This document shows, piece by piece, positions 45,822-57,114 of a DNA stretch of 64,000 nt. The translations under genes and the position numbers were made by a program. The notes under the pieces were generated by a model, which saw nothing but the letters and a program-made list of their open reading frames with translations, ran no database searches and was not told where the DNA came from. The first letter of the stretch is position 1, and each line of letters begins with the position of its first letter. The stretch comes from Balamuthia mandrillaris (lineage: Eukaryota > Discosea > Longamoebia > Balamuthiidae). Where the stretch lies: positions 62,001 through 126,000 of the forward strand of contig JAVKOQ010000067.1 of NCBI GenBank assembly GCA_031835245.1, in the 5' to 3' direction.

Positions 45822-46455
45822 TTACTTCTTGTTCTGTTGCTCATTCCACCAATCCAAAGCTTTCTGACAGGCGAGCTTGCTCTCTCCTTGGTAGTTCTTG
45901 ACGAGGTAGGTAAGATAGTCCCTTCCAGCGGGCGTCCTCACCACGTCCTTCCACTTCTTTCCGGCGTACTTCTTCAGTTGTGGCGGCAGGACTCCTTCCG
46001 GATCAAAAACGGTCGGTTGTTGTTGCTGTTTCTGTTGTTGTTGCTCTCCCTCTTCCTCTTCTCCTTCTCCTCCTTCTTCGCTTTCCTCTGTCTCTTCGCT
46101 AACTTCTTTCTTAGCGTCAGCTTTCGTTGCTTTCTTAGAAGGAGCAGACAGGGAGTTCATCATAGTGGTAAAGACATCCTCTCCGCTGCCTTGCTCCTCA
46201 TCGCCTTGGAACATAATCTTGCCTTCCTTCCAAGGAAAGCCAAAGGGCTTGCGGTCCTTCCTTCGCCAGAGGACCTTCTTCGCACCAGTCTTGGTGTGTT
46301 CGCAGAGGACGCCCACCGCGAATTGGCTCTTCCAAAAGGCAATGTAGGTCGGGTCCCACAGAGAGCTGGCGACGCCAAGATCCTTACAGCAACGCATCAG
46401 CGCCTGAGACTTGGCGGATTCTGTTTACTAAATTATTAGAATATAGGAGAGAATG

Positions 46456-46496
<41 letters not shown>

Positions 46497-47513
46497 GAAT
46501 AAACAAGAAAAAAAAAACAAATCAACAACGAAAGAACAAACCGGAAGCAGTGGAAAGGCCAATGTTTTCAAACATCTGTTGTTCGCCACCCGCTTGGGAG
46601 ACAAACCTGCCGAGGCAATAGAGGGCGTACTCTCTAGTCACTAGCTTTTGCGATCCAGTAGCCTCATGCACTTCAGGAGCTTGTCTTGGCATTAGAGCCT
46701 GATAGAAAAAAAACGATAGGTTCACAGTCAAGAAGAGAAGAAAACAAGGGAGATGCATTGGAGAAATAGATAAAAGAGAACGCAGGAGAAGGAGAAAGAG
46801 AAACGATGAAAGAGAAAGAACACAGGAGACAAAATACAAACCCAGCCACCAGGACCAAAGGCCGTGTTCAGGATGCGACGATAAAAGATCTCGGGCAGGT
46901 AAATAGTGCCATCAGGCTTGATCTCCACCCAGCTGGGGTGAATCTCTTCCAACAGCACGTCCGCCACGTCCGGAGGGAAAGGCTTGGCCGCGATGCCATC
47001 GTAGCTCTGAGGGGTGTAGCAGCCCTCTATCTCGGTGTAGTCGCTGGCATTCCTGGTGCGCACCTCGTGTTGAGCGGCGGCCCACTCCTCCGCCTCGCGA
47101 GCCTCCTCATCCTCATCCTCGTTCCCCTCCTCCTCTTCATCATAGTCCTCGTCTTCTTCCTCCTCTTCTTCCTCGTCGGAAGAGTCTTCTCCCTCCTCCT
47201 CGTGGGGCAAGTTCACTCTCTCGTACACACTGCCGTCTTCCTTCTGTTCTCGCACGAGCTCGCCTTCCTGCGAAGCTGCGGATGGGTCTCCTCCCTCTTG
47301 GGCTTCAGGGTTCTTGCGCCTTGGAGCGCGCTCAACCACGGAGAGGTGGTACTCTCTCCTGCTGCTCAAGATGGCGTTGCTGGTGACGGTGGTCCTCAGG
47401 AAGGAGTTCCACCCGCGGCGAGGCACAGCGGCGGCGGTGACCGTCAGCAAAGAAGCGGTGCCGCCGTTCCTCGCGCCAAAAGAAATCAATCCCGTCGCCA
47501 AAGATTTTTGCAT
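45822..47513 (-). CDS. MGM101: Mitochondrial genome maintenance protein MGM101
   Basis: Three exons on the minus strand, start ATG 47511-47513. The first ~60 residues are Arg/Ser/Thr/Ala-rich without acids (mitochondrial targeting), then an acidic low-complexity stretch. The MGM101 core follows: [111 protein letters not shown], each near-identical to fungal Mgm101. MGM101 is a Rad52-like ssDNA-annealing protein that keeps and repairs mtDNA by recombination. Unlike the yeast protein (which ends after the core), this one goes on for about 150 residues: [19 protein letters not shown], a Glu/Gln-rich linker, and a folded-looking end [40 protein letters not shown]. Its role is unknown. Confidence 0.9.
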
Positions 47514-47847
47514 GGTTGTGGCTCAATCAATCTTTTGGATAAGACAAGTCAGCACACCAAGAGGGGGGGAACAACACAAGAAAAGATACCCCCACAGTAC
47601 CAAAGGAAAGAAGAAGAACAAGATCCTGCGCAGCCGCTGCTTTCTTGCTTCTCTCTAAAAAATAAATAAATAAAATAAAGGCCGGATCAAAGTCACCGTT
47701 TTCCACGCTGACGTCAGATCCTACAGCAATTCTATGAGTCCCGCCTTTTTACGCAGCGGCAACCGCACCACAAAGAGAGGCAGATAGTGTCCAATGACAA
47801 CCCTAAAAATATATTTTTCCTGGAATCGCCTTAAAAAAATTGAAATT
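47514..47847. promoter_or_regulatory. MGM101 upstream region with TGACGTCA
   Basis: Contains TGACGTCA at 47709-47716, about 196 bases upstream of the MGM101 start, and A+T-rich sequence at 47655-47680. No gene is visible; it is also the 3' flank of the SPT16-like gene. Confidence 0.45.
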
Positions 47848-49877
47848 TCAACGTTCTTTCTGCTCTTCCGTTTCCGCTCCTCTCTCCTCCTTGTTCTTCC
47901 TCTTCTTTTTTTGCTGCCCTCTCTTCTCTTGCGCCTTTTGTGCCAGCCGTTGCAGCTTTTGCTGCATCAGCCGCTCTTCCTCCTCTTCTTCCTCATCCTC
48001 GAAATCGCCCTCCTCCTCTTCATTGGCTTCCCAGGCCTCGTCCTCTTCACTCTCTTCCTCATCGAAATCATACCCTCCTTTTCCTCGCTTTCCTTCTCTT
48101 TCTTCCTCATCTCCTCCATCTTCATCCAGAAAAGTCCATCCACCATCTTCCAAAAAGTGCTCTCTGTCTTCTCTGATGAACTGCAAGATGCGCTTCCAAA
48201 CGAGGTTCATGTGGCCTTCATAGTACTCCACATTGTTGAGAGCTAATTGCGTTTCGATATCCTCCAACGATTCCATCGGAACGAAACTGATGTTCGTTAC
48301 ATCTTCTGTCATGTAATTCTGTTTGTTTGTTGCGTATTGTTTGGTTGAGGGTTGGCTAAGGGAAAACAACAACGAATGAAAAATGCACAACATAAACAGA
48401 CAGACAACATAAGGTAGACTTCAATGCAAACCTTCGGAACGATGGTTATATCAAAGTTCTTGATGGTGCCAGGCTTGTACCGCACCCTTGCAAAGTAGAC
48501 CACTTCCATCTCGCTATAGGGCATCACCATGAAGGGTCGCTCCTCCAGTTGCACCAAACAATTGGTGGTGAATTGATAGTGACAGACGTTCACGCGAAGC
48601 GGAACTCCTTTGAAGCGATAGTTCGTTCTTCGCAACGTTTCAAAGCGAAGGAGTGATTCGCTTCCTTTGTCATTTGCATCTACTGCTGCTGTTTCTTCTT
48701 CTTCGGATTCGCTGTCGGATGTGGTTGAAGAAGAGGTATCACTTTCATTTTCGCTTTCGTTTGTGTTTTCGTTCTCGCTTTCACTTTGACGGGAGCTATC
48801 GCCTCCTTCATCCAAGTAAGCAACGCTCTCTTTAGTTTCGACTTCTTCTTTACATTTAACATCCTGTTCTTCTAGCATTTCGTTTGTGTTGTTTTGTGCC
48901 ACTTCCTTTTCCTGCTGAGTCTTTGTCCCAAAGGACGGCTTCGTTCTTCCCTGTTTCTCTTTACCGTGTTCTTCATCGCTGCTGTTCTCGTTGCTATCTC
49001 TTCTTCTGCTTCGTTTCCGTCTTTTTTTGGGCCTTGTAGAAGCTCCACAACTGCATGGCGCGGAAGAAGGAACAGTTGCAGGAACAAAGTAACGATGAGG
49101 GAGATCTTCAGTAGGGTGTAGAGCGATCCAAGAAAGAGCTTCCGCAGTGCGTATGAACCGCCTCATTTCATGACGAACTTCTCTCTGTCCACGAGTGCGC
49201 TGAGAAGCATACTTGTAGAACTGAAGGTCGCAAACACGCGACTTGGCCAACTGGACGGATTCCCGCAGGTGAAAGTGTAAAAAGGTGCGTGCTTGTTGCC
49301 CCGTTTGGCGCTTGGATGTGGTGTAGGGTTGATAGAAAGCGGATAATATGTTGTTAAAGTCTAGCGCTATGATGGAAGAGCGCCAAGTGTTAATCTTTGG
49401 TAACAGAGGAGAGAGAACGAAAGACGAGAAAGATGAAGTGAAGGAGCAGAGAAGACAAGGAAAAGCAGCAACAAAGAGAGAGAAGAAAGGAGGAGGAGGA
49501 GGAGGAGGAGGAGGAGGAGGAGGAGGAGGAGAGAGAGGGATAATGGTACCCAAGACATTTCCTTGGTTGTTGGGCACAAAGGCCAGGCCATTGATGTCGA
49601 CTCGGAGGGTGCCCGAGCTGGAGCGTCCAATCCAGCCAGGCCGCATGCACACATTTTGCAGCAGCATCATGCTGGGCGGTGCCTCCAGCTCCGGCGGCGC
49701 AGCGCAGCTGCAGTCCTTCCGCTTGTTCTGGTTGGCAGGAGAGCCCTTTCTCTTTATGGGGGCGGAGGCTTCATCTGTCGCTTCTTCTGCCTCCTGGCTT
49801 GCTGGCAGCTCTCGTTCTTGTTTGAGGGCAGCAGCAGTAGAGGTCGACTGCATCATCATTGGTTCGCTCTGCTGCAT
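47848..49877 (-). CDS. SPT16: SPT16-like FACT subunit lacking the N-terminal peptidase-like domain
   Basis: Exons about 49541-49877, 48433-49372 and 47848-48316 on the minus strand. It matches the middle and C-terminal parts of Spt16: LLQNVCMRPGWIGRSSSGTL followed by RVDINGLAFVPNNQGN; FNNILSAFYQPYTT; ARTFLHFHLRESVQLAK with VCDLQFYKYA; EVRHEMRRFIRTAEAL; NYRFKGVPLRVNVCHYQFTT, NCLVQLEERPFMVMPYSEME, VVYFARVRY; IKNFDITIVPK; VTNISFVPMESLEDIETQL; WKRILQFIREDREHFLEDGG, WTFLDEDG; then an acidic tail and a basic end. Spt16 with SSRP1 forms FACT, a histone chaperone that reorganises nucleosomes. The ~450 residue aminopeptidase-like N-terminal domain of Spt16 is absent; about 70 disordered residues replace it. 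A long Ser/Glu-rich insertion sits inside the middle domain. It may be a specialised paralogue. Confidence 0.8.
49493..49532 (-). repeat. GGA trinucleotide tract
   Basis: About 13 copies of GGA on the + strand (TCC on the coding strand), in an intron of the SPT16-like gene close to its 5' splice site. Confidence 0.88.
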
Positions 49878-50649
49878 AAGAGAGTGATAATGGGATGGAA
49901 GAGGGGGAAAGGTGGGTGAGGAAAAAAAAAGAGAGGGGAGACATGCAAAAACCAAGGAGGGGGAAGGATAGAGAAAAAAAAAACCTTTTTTTTGACCAAA
50001 CAAAAAATGAGGGGGAAGGGGGATGGTCTCGTCTGGCTTGGTCTGCAAAGCTTGGCTTCTTCTTCTTCTGCTGTTTTGGCAGCAGAAAACTAAAGTAAAA
50101 TAGGGCGAAAGAAGGAGCCCCCTACAGAAAATATCCTCTCTCTCTTCCCCGCAAAAAAAACACAAGTCAAATTTTTCCTCCCTTTTTTGCCCCACGGCAC
50201 TGCGCTGTGTTGGGTGTCCCCCCTCCGGTTTTGCAAGGTTTTGCTCGGCCCCGCTGTAAAGCACCACCAAAACCAAAAGGTCGGGAAACAAACAGAAACA
50301 AATAGTGTTCTGGAAAAAAAACATTTTGGCGGGAGACATTGAGGATGTGAAATTTCAGAGAGAATGGCCACTTCGAAAAAATTTCGTGGAATCAATTCAT
50401 GATCTAAGGAGAATTCTCAGATCAACCATCAAAGTTCCCTTATTGCGGTACAAATCGGTTATGATCCAATTATCTTCAATTTTTTTACTTTTTCAAGATA
50501 TAATGTAGACATCTATCCCAAATTCGTCGTAAAGGTGAGATAAATTATCCTTCGTTATAAACCGCAAAACGACAACAAAAAAAAAATTGGTTTTTTTTCG
50601 TTTTATATAGAGTGGAGGGAGAAGAAACCCCACGAGGAACAAAAAGGGA
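49878..50649. other. Divergent region SPT16-like / ATG16
   Basis: Non-coding in appearance. It contains A-runs, C/T-rich sequence (50200-50270) and an A+T-rich part (50330-50610). A long minus-strand frame is open through it (in frame with the SPT16-like start) but has the composition of non-coding DNA and shows no similarity to the missing Spt16 N-terminal domain. Confidence 0.5.
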
Positions 50650-53600
50650 ATGGAAGGAGTAGAAGCCGCTGCTCCTCCAACACCCTTCAACCGAACAACA
50701 ACAGCAATCGCCCCCAAGCATGAACCTACCGCGCCCCGAGTGGCCTCTCCGCCGCTCCAACAAGAGAGAGAGCTGCCGGCGTGGAAACGCCAGATCCTCC
50801 AGCAGCTGCACCACAATTATGCCGTTCAAATGAAACCTTTTCTCTCCTTTGTTCAAAGCTGTAAAAAACTCATCCCTCCCTCTCTCTCTCTCTCATGTAA
50901 GAAGTTCATCTTACGCTCTTTTTTTTTTCGCGCGTTCTCTCTCTCCTTCTGCAGACCGATCCATGCAACAACAAAATATGGAACTGCAACAACGGCTGGA
51001 GCTGATGGCGAAAGCTTTGGAGGAACGACAAAAACAATCCGAAGTCCTTTCTTCGTTTCGTGCTACTCTCTTTTTGTTTTTCATCTTTTTTGGAGAGAAA
51101 AAAACAACTGACTGAAACTTCAGAGCGGAGGCAAAGCTGTTGCAAGAAAAGATCAGGCAGCTGGAGGAGGAGCTGAAAGTGAAGAACGAGCTCGTGTACG
51201 AGAAAGACGCCGAGCTGCGGCAGAGCTACAAGCAGAACGCGGAGCAGTCCATGTCCCTCTTCACCTACTCCCAGGAGAACGCTCGCCTGGTGCAACAGCA
51301 TCAACAACTCGAGAAAGAGTGCGTGCTCACACAAGCAAAAACAATCCTTGTTGTTCTCTTTCTTTTCTTTTCTTTCTTTTGTTTTTTCATCTTTTCGTTT
51401 GTTTCTTCTTTCGTTCTTCTTTCACTCGTTATCATTGTTATATCTATATTATATTCCTTTTTGTTTGTTTGTTATCGTTATGCTTTTCTCTTTCTCTTTT
51501 TCTCTTATGTTGTGGTTTCGTTTGCTCCACTGTTTTTTCTTTCTTTCATCTTGATGGCTTATGTTTTCTTTTTCTTTTTCGTGGTTTGTATTCTCTCATT
51601 CTAGATTAAACGCGATGCAAGAATCCTATAACGATTTACAAAAACAGAACCTCGACACGCAACGGGTTGACAAAGTACTTAGGGATGAAGTTATGCAACT
51701 CAAGGTTTCTCTCGTCTCTTTTCTTTGTTTTTTTTTTGTTCCTTCTTTATTTAAACATTTTATTATTCTTGTTTTAAACAAATAGGCACAAAGGGAAGCA
51801 TTAGAGCAACAATTGATGGAACAAACAAACGCCAGAATAGAGATCGAAAAAGAACTCATCAACGTTCACGAGTTAGAAGAGACCTGGCGAGAAACGGTTC
51901 GTCGCAACGCCGAACTCATCAACAGAGGTAACCTCGAGACTCAAGCGTTGTTGCGGGAGAATAACGAGTTGAGACAAGTCATTCTTCGTTTGCAGCATCA
52001 ACAACAATCTAACCGTCGCAGCAGCGTTCCGCGCAGAAAGCAGTCAGTTCCCACGGATTCAACAACAAATGCAGGAGGAGGAAGTGCTTCTTCTGCTCAA
52101 CCTTCGTTAGAAGGAAATGCAAATGGAAGTGTAAGAGGAAGTGGGACGTTCAATACTTTCTTCTCTAGTTTGATAGATAAATTGAAAGGGGAAGTGGATG
52201 ACAGCGGAGGAGGAGGAGAATGGGGAGATGAGGATGAAGATGAAATGTTAGCTGGGTTTAGCTTTCTTTCGGGAGACGTGCCTCCGAAGGGCCTTAAGAA
52301 ATCATTGGTAGGCTCTTCTAGTTCTGTTCTTGTTATTGTGTTTCTTCACTTATGTAAGTTCTAATTTCTTTTAACTGTGAACTGGATGTGGAACGCAGGT
52401 TGCACACGCAGAAGAAGTTACACACCTCAAGTTCAACTTTCAAGGGTTTTTATTCGCGACATGCGGCTCTGATGGCGTTGTAAATATTTGGGATGCTACC
52501 ACTGGTTCCTGCTCCTCCCTCTTTTCTTTATTCTCTCTCTGTCTCTCTCTGTCTCTCTGTCTCCTAGAGTATCCTTCTCTTCATCCATCGTTTTCTCTCT
52601 CTTGTGTGCTTCATTTATTTCTTTCTTGCTTTTATTTTGTTTTAACAAACAAAACACAATCACCAACAGGAAACAAAGTGAATGTATTACGAGGAGCAAA
52701 GAGAGGAATAACATGCGCTGATTTTACCAGCGGAGGCGAGTTAGTACTTGGGGCCAGCAACGACAAAATGATCTACCTTTGGAACTATGAACAAAACCGA
52801 ACTTTGGTATCATTTCTTCTTGTTTTTTCTTTTCTATTTTTTTGTTCCTATTCTTATTCTTATTTTTATTCTTAAAATAAAAAGCATACCTTGACGGGAC
52901 ATCAAGGCAGCGTCAGCTGCGCCAAGTTCACGATCGACTCTAGAAACATTGTCAGTGGCAGCTACGACCGTTGTCTTAAGCTATGGGATATTGACAAAGG
53001 ATTTTGTATGTTTTCTTTTTTTCTTTTAATGTTATCCTTTTCGTTTATTCCTTGTTTCGTGTCCAATCCTTCTGTGCTTCTCTTTACTTCTTTTGTTTTG
53101 GTTTCTTATTTTTTAATGTTTTCAAAAAGGTTTGAAGACAATAATGTGTGGAAGCAAATGCAACGACTTTTGCTTTACCTCACGTGATGTAATATGCTCG
53201 GGCCATTACGACAAGAGCCTGCGCGTTTATGACTCTCGAACGGGAAAGACTGTTCACGAGTCGCGGTTGCACGATGGACAAATCACTTCAATCTGTTTTG
53301 CTCCTGGTTCGTTTTTTCTTCTTTGTGTACTCCTTTTTCTTTTTCACTGTTTTTCTGTTTCTGTTTTTCTTAGTTTGTTTCTGTTGATATTTCTCACATA
53401 CCTGATTTTTATATAACAAAACAGGGGGAGAGCGTTTGCTTACTAACTCAAGAGATAACACGCTGAAGATCTTGGATATTCGGAGTAGTTTTAGCACGGT
53501 TCAAACTCTTCGGTAAAGTTCACTGATCTCTTCTTTCTTTAGCTCTTGTTGAGTAACAATTCTCTTCAAAGGTCGGAGCATTATAGAAATGGTCTCGATT

Positions 53601-53907
53601 GGAATAAAGCGTGTTTCAGGTTTTTCTCTCTCCCCTCTCTCTTTCTCTCGCTCATTCCCACTTTTCTCTCACTCGCTTATTCTCGCTCGCACTCTCATTT
53701 CCCAACAGTTCAGGAGGAAAGTACGCAGTGGCAGGCTCGATGGATGGCACCATTTGCATCTGGGATAGCCATAGCGGCAAGTTGGAAACCACGTTGAAGA
53801 ATGAGGAGCATACCACCCCGGTCTCGTGTTGTTGTTGGAGTCCTTCCAGCTCTCAATTGTTGACCTCGAGCAAACAGGATACGAATGTTTGCATTTGGGG
53901 AGAATGA
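50650..53907 (+). CDS. ATG16: Autophagy protein ATG16 (coiled coil plus WD40)
   Basis: About twelve exons. Near the N-terminus PAWKRQILQQLHHNY fits the ATG5-binding helix of ATG16. A coiled coil follows across several small exons (MELQQRLELMAKALEERQKQ, KIRQLEEELKVKNELVYEKD, AQREALEQQLMEQTNARIEI, up to about nt 52000). After a Ser/Asp-rich linker a seven-bladed WD40 propeller runs to the end: VTHLKFNFQGFLFATCGSDG, CADFTSGGELVLGASNDKMI, HTLTGHQGSVSCAKFTIDSR, YDRCLKLWDIDKGFCLKTIM, YDKSLRVYDSRTGKTVHESR, GGERLLTNSRDNTLKILDIR, SGGKYAVAGSMDGTICIWDS. This is the layout of ATG16L1. With ATG12-ATG5 it acts as the E3 that lipidates ATG8 on phagophores; the WD40 part supports ATG8 conjugation to single membranes such as phagosomes in animals. 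The stop is TGA at 53905-53907. Confidence 0.9.
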
Positions 53908-54097
53908 TTGAGGATTGGAGAATGGAAGAGCGTGACACTGCTATGCGAAAAGAAAGAAAGAAAGAAAATGAAAACCATTTCGTTTGTTTGTTGATGAGAA
54001 TACGAGAAAGAAAGGAGAGCAAAGAGCAGAGAAGAAAAGAGGAAGAGAGAGAGAGAAAAGCAAACGAGATAAGAAAAAAAGATAATGCTTCTCATTA

Positions 54098-54745
54098 TCA
54101 ATTATTGACATTAACATTGGCCAAAAACTTTCGAATGCACTGAAGCAGCTCCGCTTTCACCTCTGGTGGCACGCTCGCTTCACGTTGGTAAAAATGTATG
54201 AGAACAGCAGAGTAAAGAGAAACATGCATTTGAGAAGAGAAAAAAAGAGAAACGCGTTGAGGAGAAAAGGGAACAAAGAGAAGAGAAGATACGAGAAGCG
54301 AGACGAAAGAGAAGAGAAGAGAGAAAAGAGAAAAAGTAAAGCTGAAGAAAGAAGGAAAGGAAGGAACCTCGTCCTTTGGGTATGACCTCCTCAACAAGGT
54401 CCTCTACATGTACATTCTCTACGCCTTTCTGTTTGATGATCTCCTTGCAGTGCACTTTCATCTCGTCCCTCCATCCACACTCCACCAGTTTTGACCGCAG
54501 CATATCCTTTAACCTTTTCGCGTTCGTGTAAACAAAACCTGATCAGCATCAGTTCATTTTCCGGTCAAAAAGCTCAATAGCCCATAATCACAAACCGTTC
54601 TTTCTCGCCTGACTCGATGAGTTTTTGGTTGATGGTAGCTCTCACCTGTTGTCTGCATTGTTTTTGTTAACCTCCTCCACTATTTTTTTAATGCATAGAA
54701 TAAAACAAAAAAAAGAGGAAGGTGAGAAGGTACGTACTCGCTCAT
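54098..54745 (-). CDS. ENY2: ENY2/Sus1, SAGA and TREX-2 subunit
   Basis: Four exons on the minus strand, about 92 residues. Exon 1 is only 8 nt (ATG AGC GA). The spliced protein reads [90 protein letters not shown] and aligns end to end with human ENY2 (AAINQKLIETGERERLK.., LIECGWKDQLKAHCKEVIK.., ITPKGRALVP..). ENY2 is an all-helical clamp shared by the SAGA deubiquitinase module and the TREX-2 mRNA export complex at the nuclear pore. Length and intron positions are normal for the family. It sits in a divergent pair with the PfkB kinase gene, 138 bases apart, and converges on ATG16 (190 bases). Confidence 0.95.
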
Positions 54746-54849
54746 GTTGGCTTTCTTCTTTCTTCTTCTTTTGTGACTTCTTTCTCTACTGGAATTTCAA
54801 GCATCTTCGGAATGCCTGACATCCCAATAATGCAAAAAATATTCAGGGA

Positions 54850-54869
54850 ATTTTGTCGACAAGAATGAG
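54850..54869. promoter_or_regulatory. ATTTTGTCGAC motif between ENY2 and PfkB genes
   Basis: ATTTTGTCGAC then AAGAATGAG, in the 138-base divergent spacer, 24-29 bases upstream of the PfkB start codon and about 110 bases upstream of ENY2. Confidence 0.4.
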
Positions 54870-54883
54870 ACGTGCATCAGCTC

Positions 54884-55478
54884 ATGACGACATTAGGCGT
54901 TAGAGTCGACAGGAAAGAACGAAGAGTAGTGGCGATGGCAAGAGTGCAGCCGCCACCAGGATGTCCGATGCATCACAACCGAATGGCTGCTGCTGCTGCC
55001 GGTGGTGGTGGTGGTGGTGACATCCAACGCTGCCCCATGCAAGCTTTCTCGCTTGGCGGAGCCTCGGCCGCCATCAAAGACACTCGCAGCCCCAATCCTT
55101 CCCGCTCCCTGCTTGTGGTTGGAAACGTGTTTGTGGGCTCCGCTCCCTCCTCACCCCAAAGACAGCAAGGCACAGTGACTAGCAGCAACGGTGGTGGTGG
55201 AGGAGGAGGAGGAGCTCTCTACAGCAGCGTCGCAGCTGCTCACCTGGGAATGAAGGTGGAGGTGCTTACCAAGTGTCGACAGGAAGATGTAGCAACAGTT
55301 GCAAAGCTGTTCGACGGGGCTGCTGTTCATGTGAGCTACGTGACCTCTTCCAGCGCCACTACTTGCGTGAAGATGTCTAACCCTTCTGAGCAGAGGTTCT
55401 TTCTTTCTTGTCGTTTCTTTCTTCTTCTCCTCCTTTTCTTTTTACTACTTCTTCTGCTTATGCTTCTTTTCTTCTCTG

Positions 55479-55525
<47 letters not shown>

Positions 55526-55542
55526 GTCTCTCTGTCTCTCTG

Positions 55543-55621
<79 letters not shown>

Positions 55622-56130
55622 CTTCTAACATCAAAGATGAACAACAAAAGGAAGATACAACGACTTGAAAGTGTGGCAGCGCCTTTCACCGAATCAGAAC
55701 TCCAGCAACATCTTTCTTCTACCTCCTCTGCTGAAGACCTCATCATCCACATTGCTCCTGTGTGCTATGGAGAGCTGCCTGAACATCTCATCCCTCTCCT
55801 GCGCAGCAAAGCTCGCTATCTTGTTGTTGATGTCACAGGCTTTCTGCTTCATCATCACAAAGCAGAAGCAGAAAGGGTTGAGAATAGCTGTTTGAAGGAT
55901 TGGGTGAAGAAAGAGGAGTATTTACCCATGATAGACCTGCTAAAGGTGGAAGGAGAGGAGGCCTGCAGAGTGCTCACTGGAAAGAAAGACCTTCGGGAGG
56001 CTGTCAAAATCCTGGTCGAACGGTTTGGAGCCAAGAACGTGTTGGCCACCAGCAAAGATGGTACCTTACTTCTCCTATTTTCTATTCGTGCTATTACCTT
56101 CTCGTTCTTCTGTATCGCTATTTTCTTTGT

Positions 56131-56164
<34 letters not shown>

Positions 56165-56503
56165 CTCTTGCTCTCTTTTCACGTCTCTTTACCTCTCTTC
56201 ATGATGAACTGACAACATAACGACCCTCACTCTGCAGCCATATTGCTTTATGACCACGACACAAAGCAATTCTTGGAGAGCTCTCTCACGCTCAACCACC
56301 AACAATCGAGCGGGGAGGAAGCCCCAGCAAGCATGCATGAGGGCAGCGGAGACACGGCTTTGGCCGCCTTCCTTGCAGGAGGCGGGGCCAACGCCACCTT
56401 CAGCAGCTGGAAACGAAGGGTGGCCCTCGAGTTTGCCGCCAAAGTAACCGCCGTGAAGCTGCAGTACGCTGGGCCTTATCGTCGGCCCTCTGCTGCCTTG
56501 TGA
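54884..56503 (+). CDS. PfkB-family sugar kinase-like protein
   Basis: Exons about 54884-55394, 55652-56060 and 56238-56503. PfkB (ribokinase-like) features: SLLVVGNVFVGSA, GGGALYSSVAAAHLGMKVEV (the GG..N/A.A..LA motif, here without Asn), SATTCVKMSN, then IQRLESVAAPF, LIIHIAPVCYGELP, VDVTGFL, MIDLLKVEGEEACRVLTG, VLATSKDGAILLYDHD and the anion-hole motif GSGDTALAAFLAG (usually G-A-G-D; Asp is the catalytic base). Family members phosphorylate sugars, nucleosides or inositols with ATP; the substrate is not clear, but QRL.SVA.P resembles plant inositol 3-kinase-type members. The N-terminal ~55 residues carry GCPMHH and RCPMQ, two Cys-Pro motifs. The second exon acceptor is the AG of AACAAAAG before GAAGATAC, which keeps the frame; a longer exon would meet a stop. 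Intron 1 is a large CT repeat. Confidence 0.72.
55475..55625 (+). repeat. CT/CTGT repeat in intron
   Basis: About 150 bases of CT with CTCTGTCT octamer units inside intron 1 of the PfkB-like gene; pyrimidines on the coding strand. The octamer is the complement of the one in the WIP intron (32281-32385). Confidence 0.9.
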
Positions 56504-57083
56504 TGACCAGAAGAAAAAAAAAATTGCATCCTGACGTCAGCACTCAGATTTTGATCTCATTATATGAGGGGTCATTAGTTTGTGAATCAGGTAATGGTCT
56601 CCGGATCGAAACCTACCCCTGGCAACTATTTTTAGTGCGGCGAGGGTCCCAACGGCGGAGTTGGTTTATGATTTTTGATAGGATAGCTGTTCAAATTAAT
56701 TGAAGCCAAACCAACAAAAAATCAAACATAGGTGAAGAAATCTCTTGTCCTGTCTCGTGTCCATGTCAAATTGAAAGAGTGCGGATAAGTCGCAAGGAAG
56801 ATAAAGAAAAAGCATAAAAACCCTTTTTTTTTTCCACCCTCTTCTCTCTCTTTTTTTTTTTCGTTGTTAACAACGACAACAGACACCACACACTAACGCC
56901 CCCCAAGGCACAAAGGGACAGGGCCGCCTGGCAGCCGTAAGAGGAGAGGAGAGGAGAGGAGAGGAGGATAATAGCGGAGACGAAGAAGAAAGGTTTTGTC
57001 CTATTCTTTTTCAACATCCCCAAAAATACATCGAATATTTTTTTGAGTAAGGTGCACTCTCTTTCTTTCCCTTTGGCTTCCTT

Positions 57084-57114
<31 letters not shown>

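Noticed and set aside
49878-50339. In-frame N-terminal extension of the SPT16-like protein from an ATG at 50339
   Set aside because: The extension has the composition of non-coding DNA, shows no Spt16 peptidase-like motifs, and there are several ATG codons downstream near 49877 that give an ordinary start.
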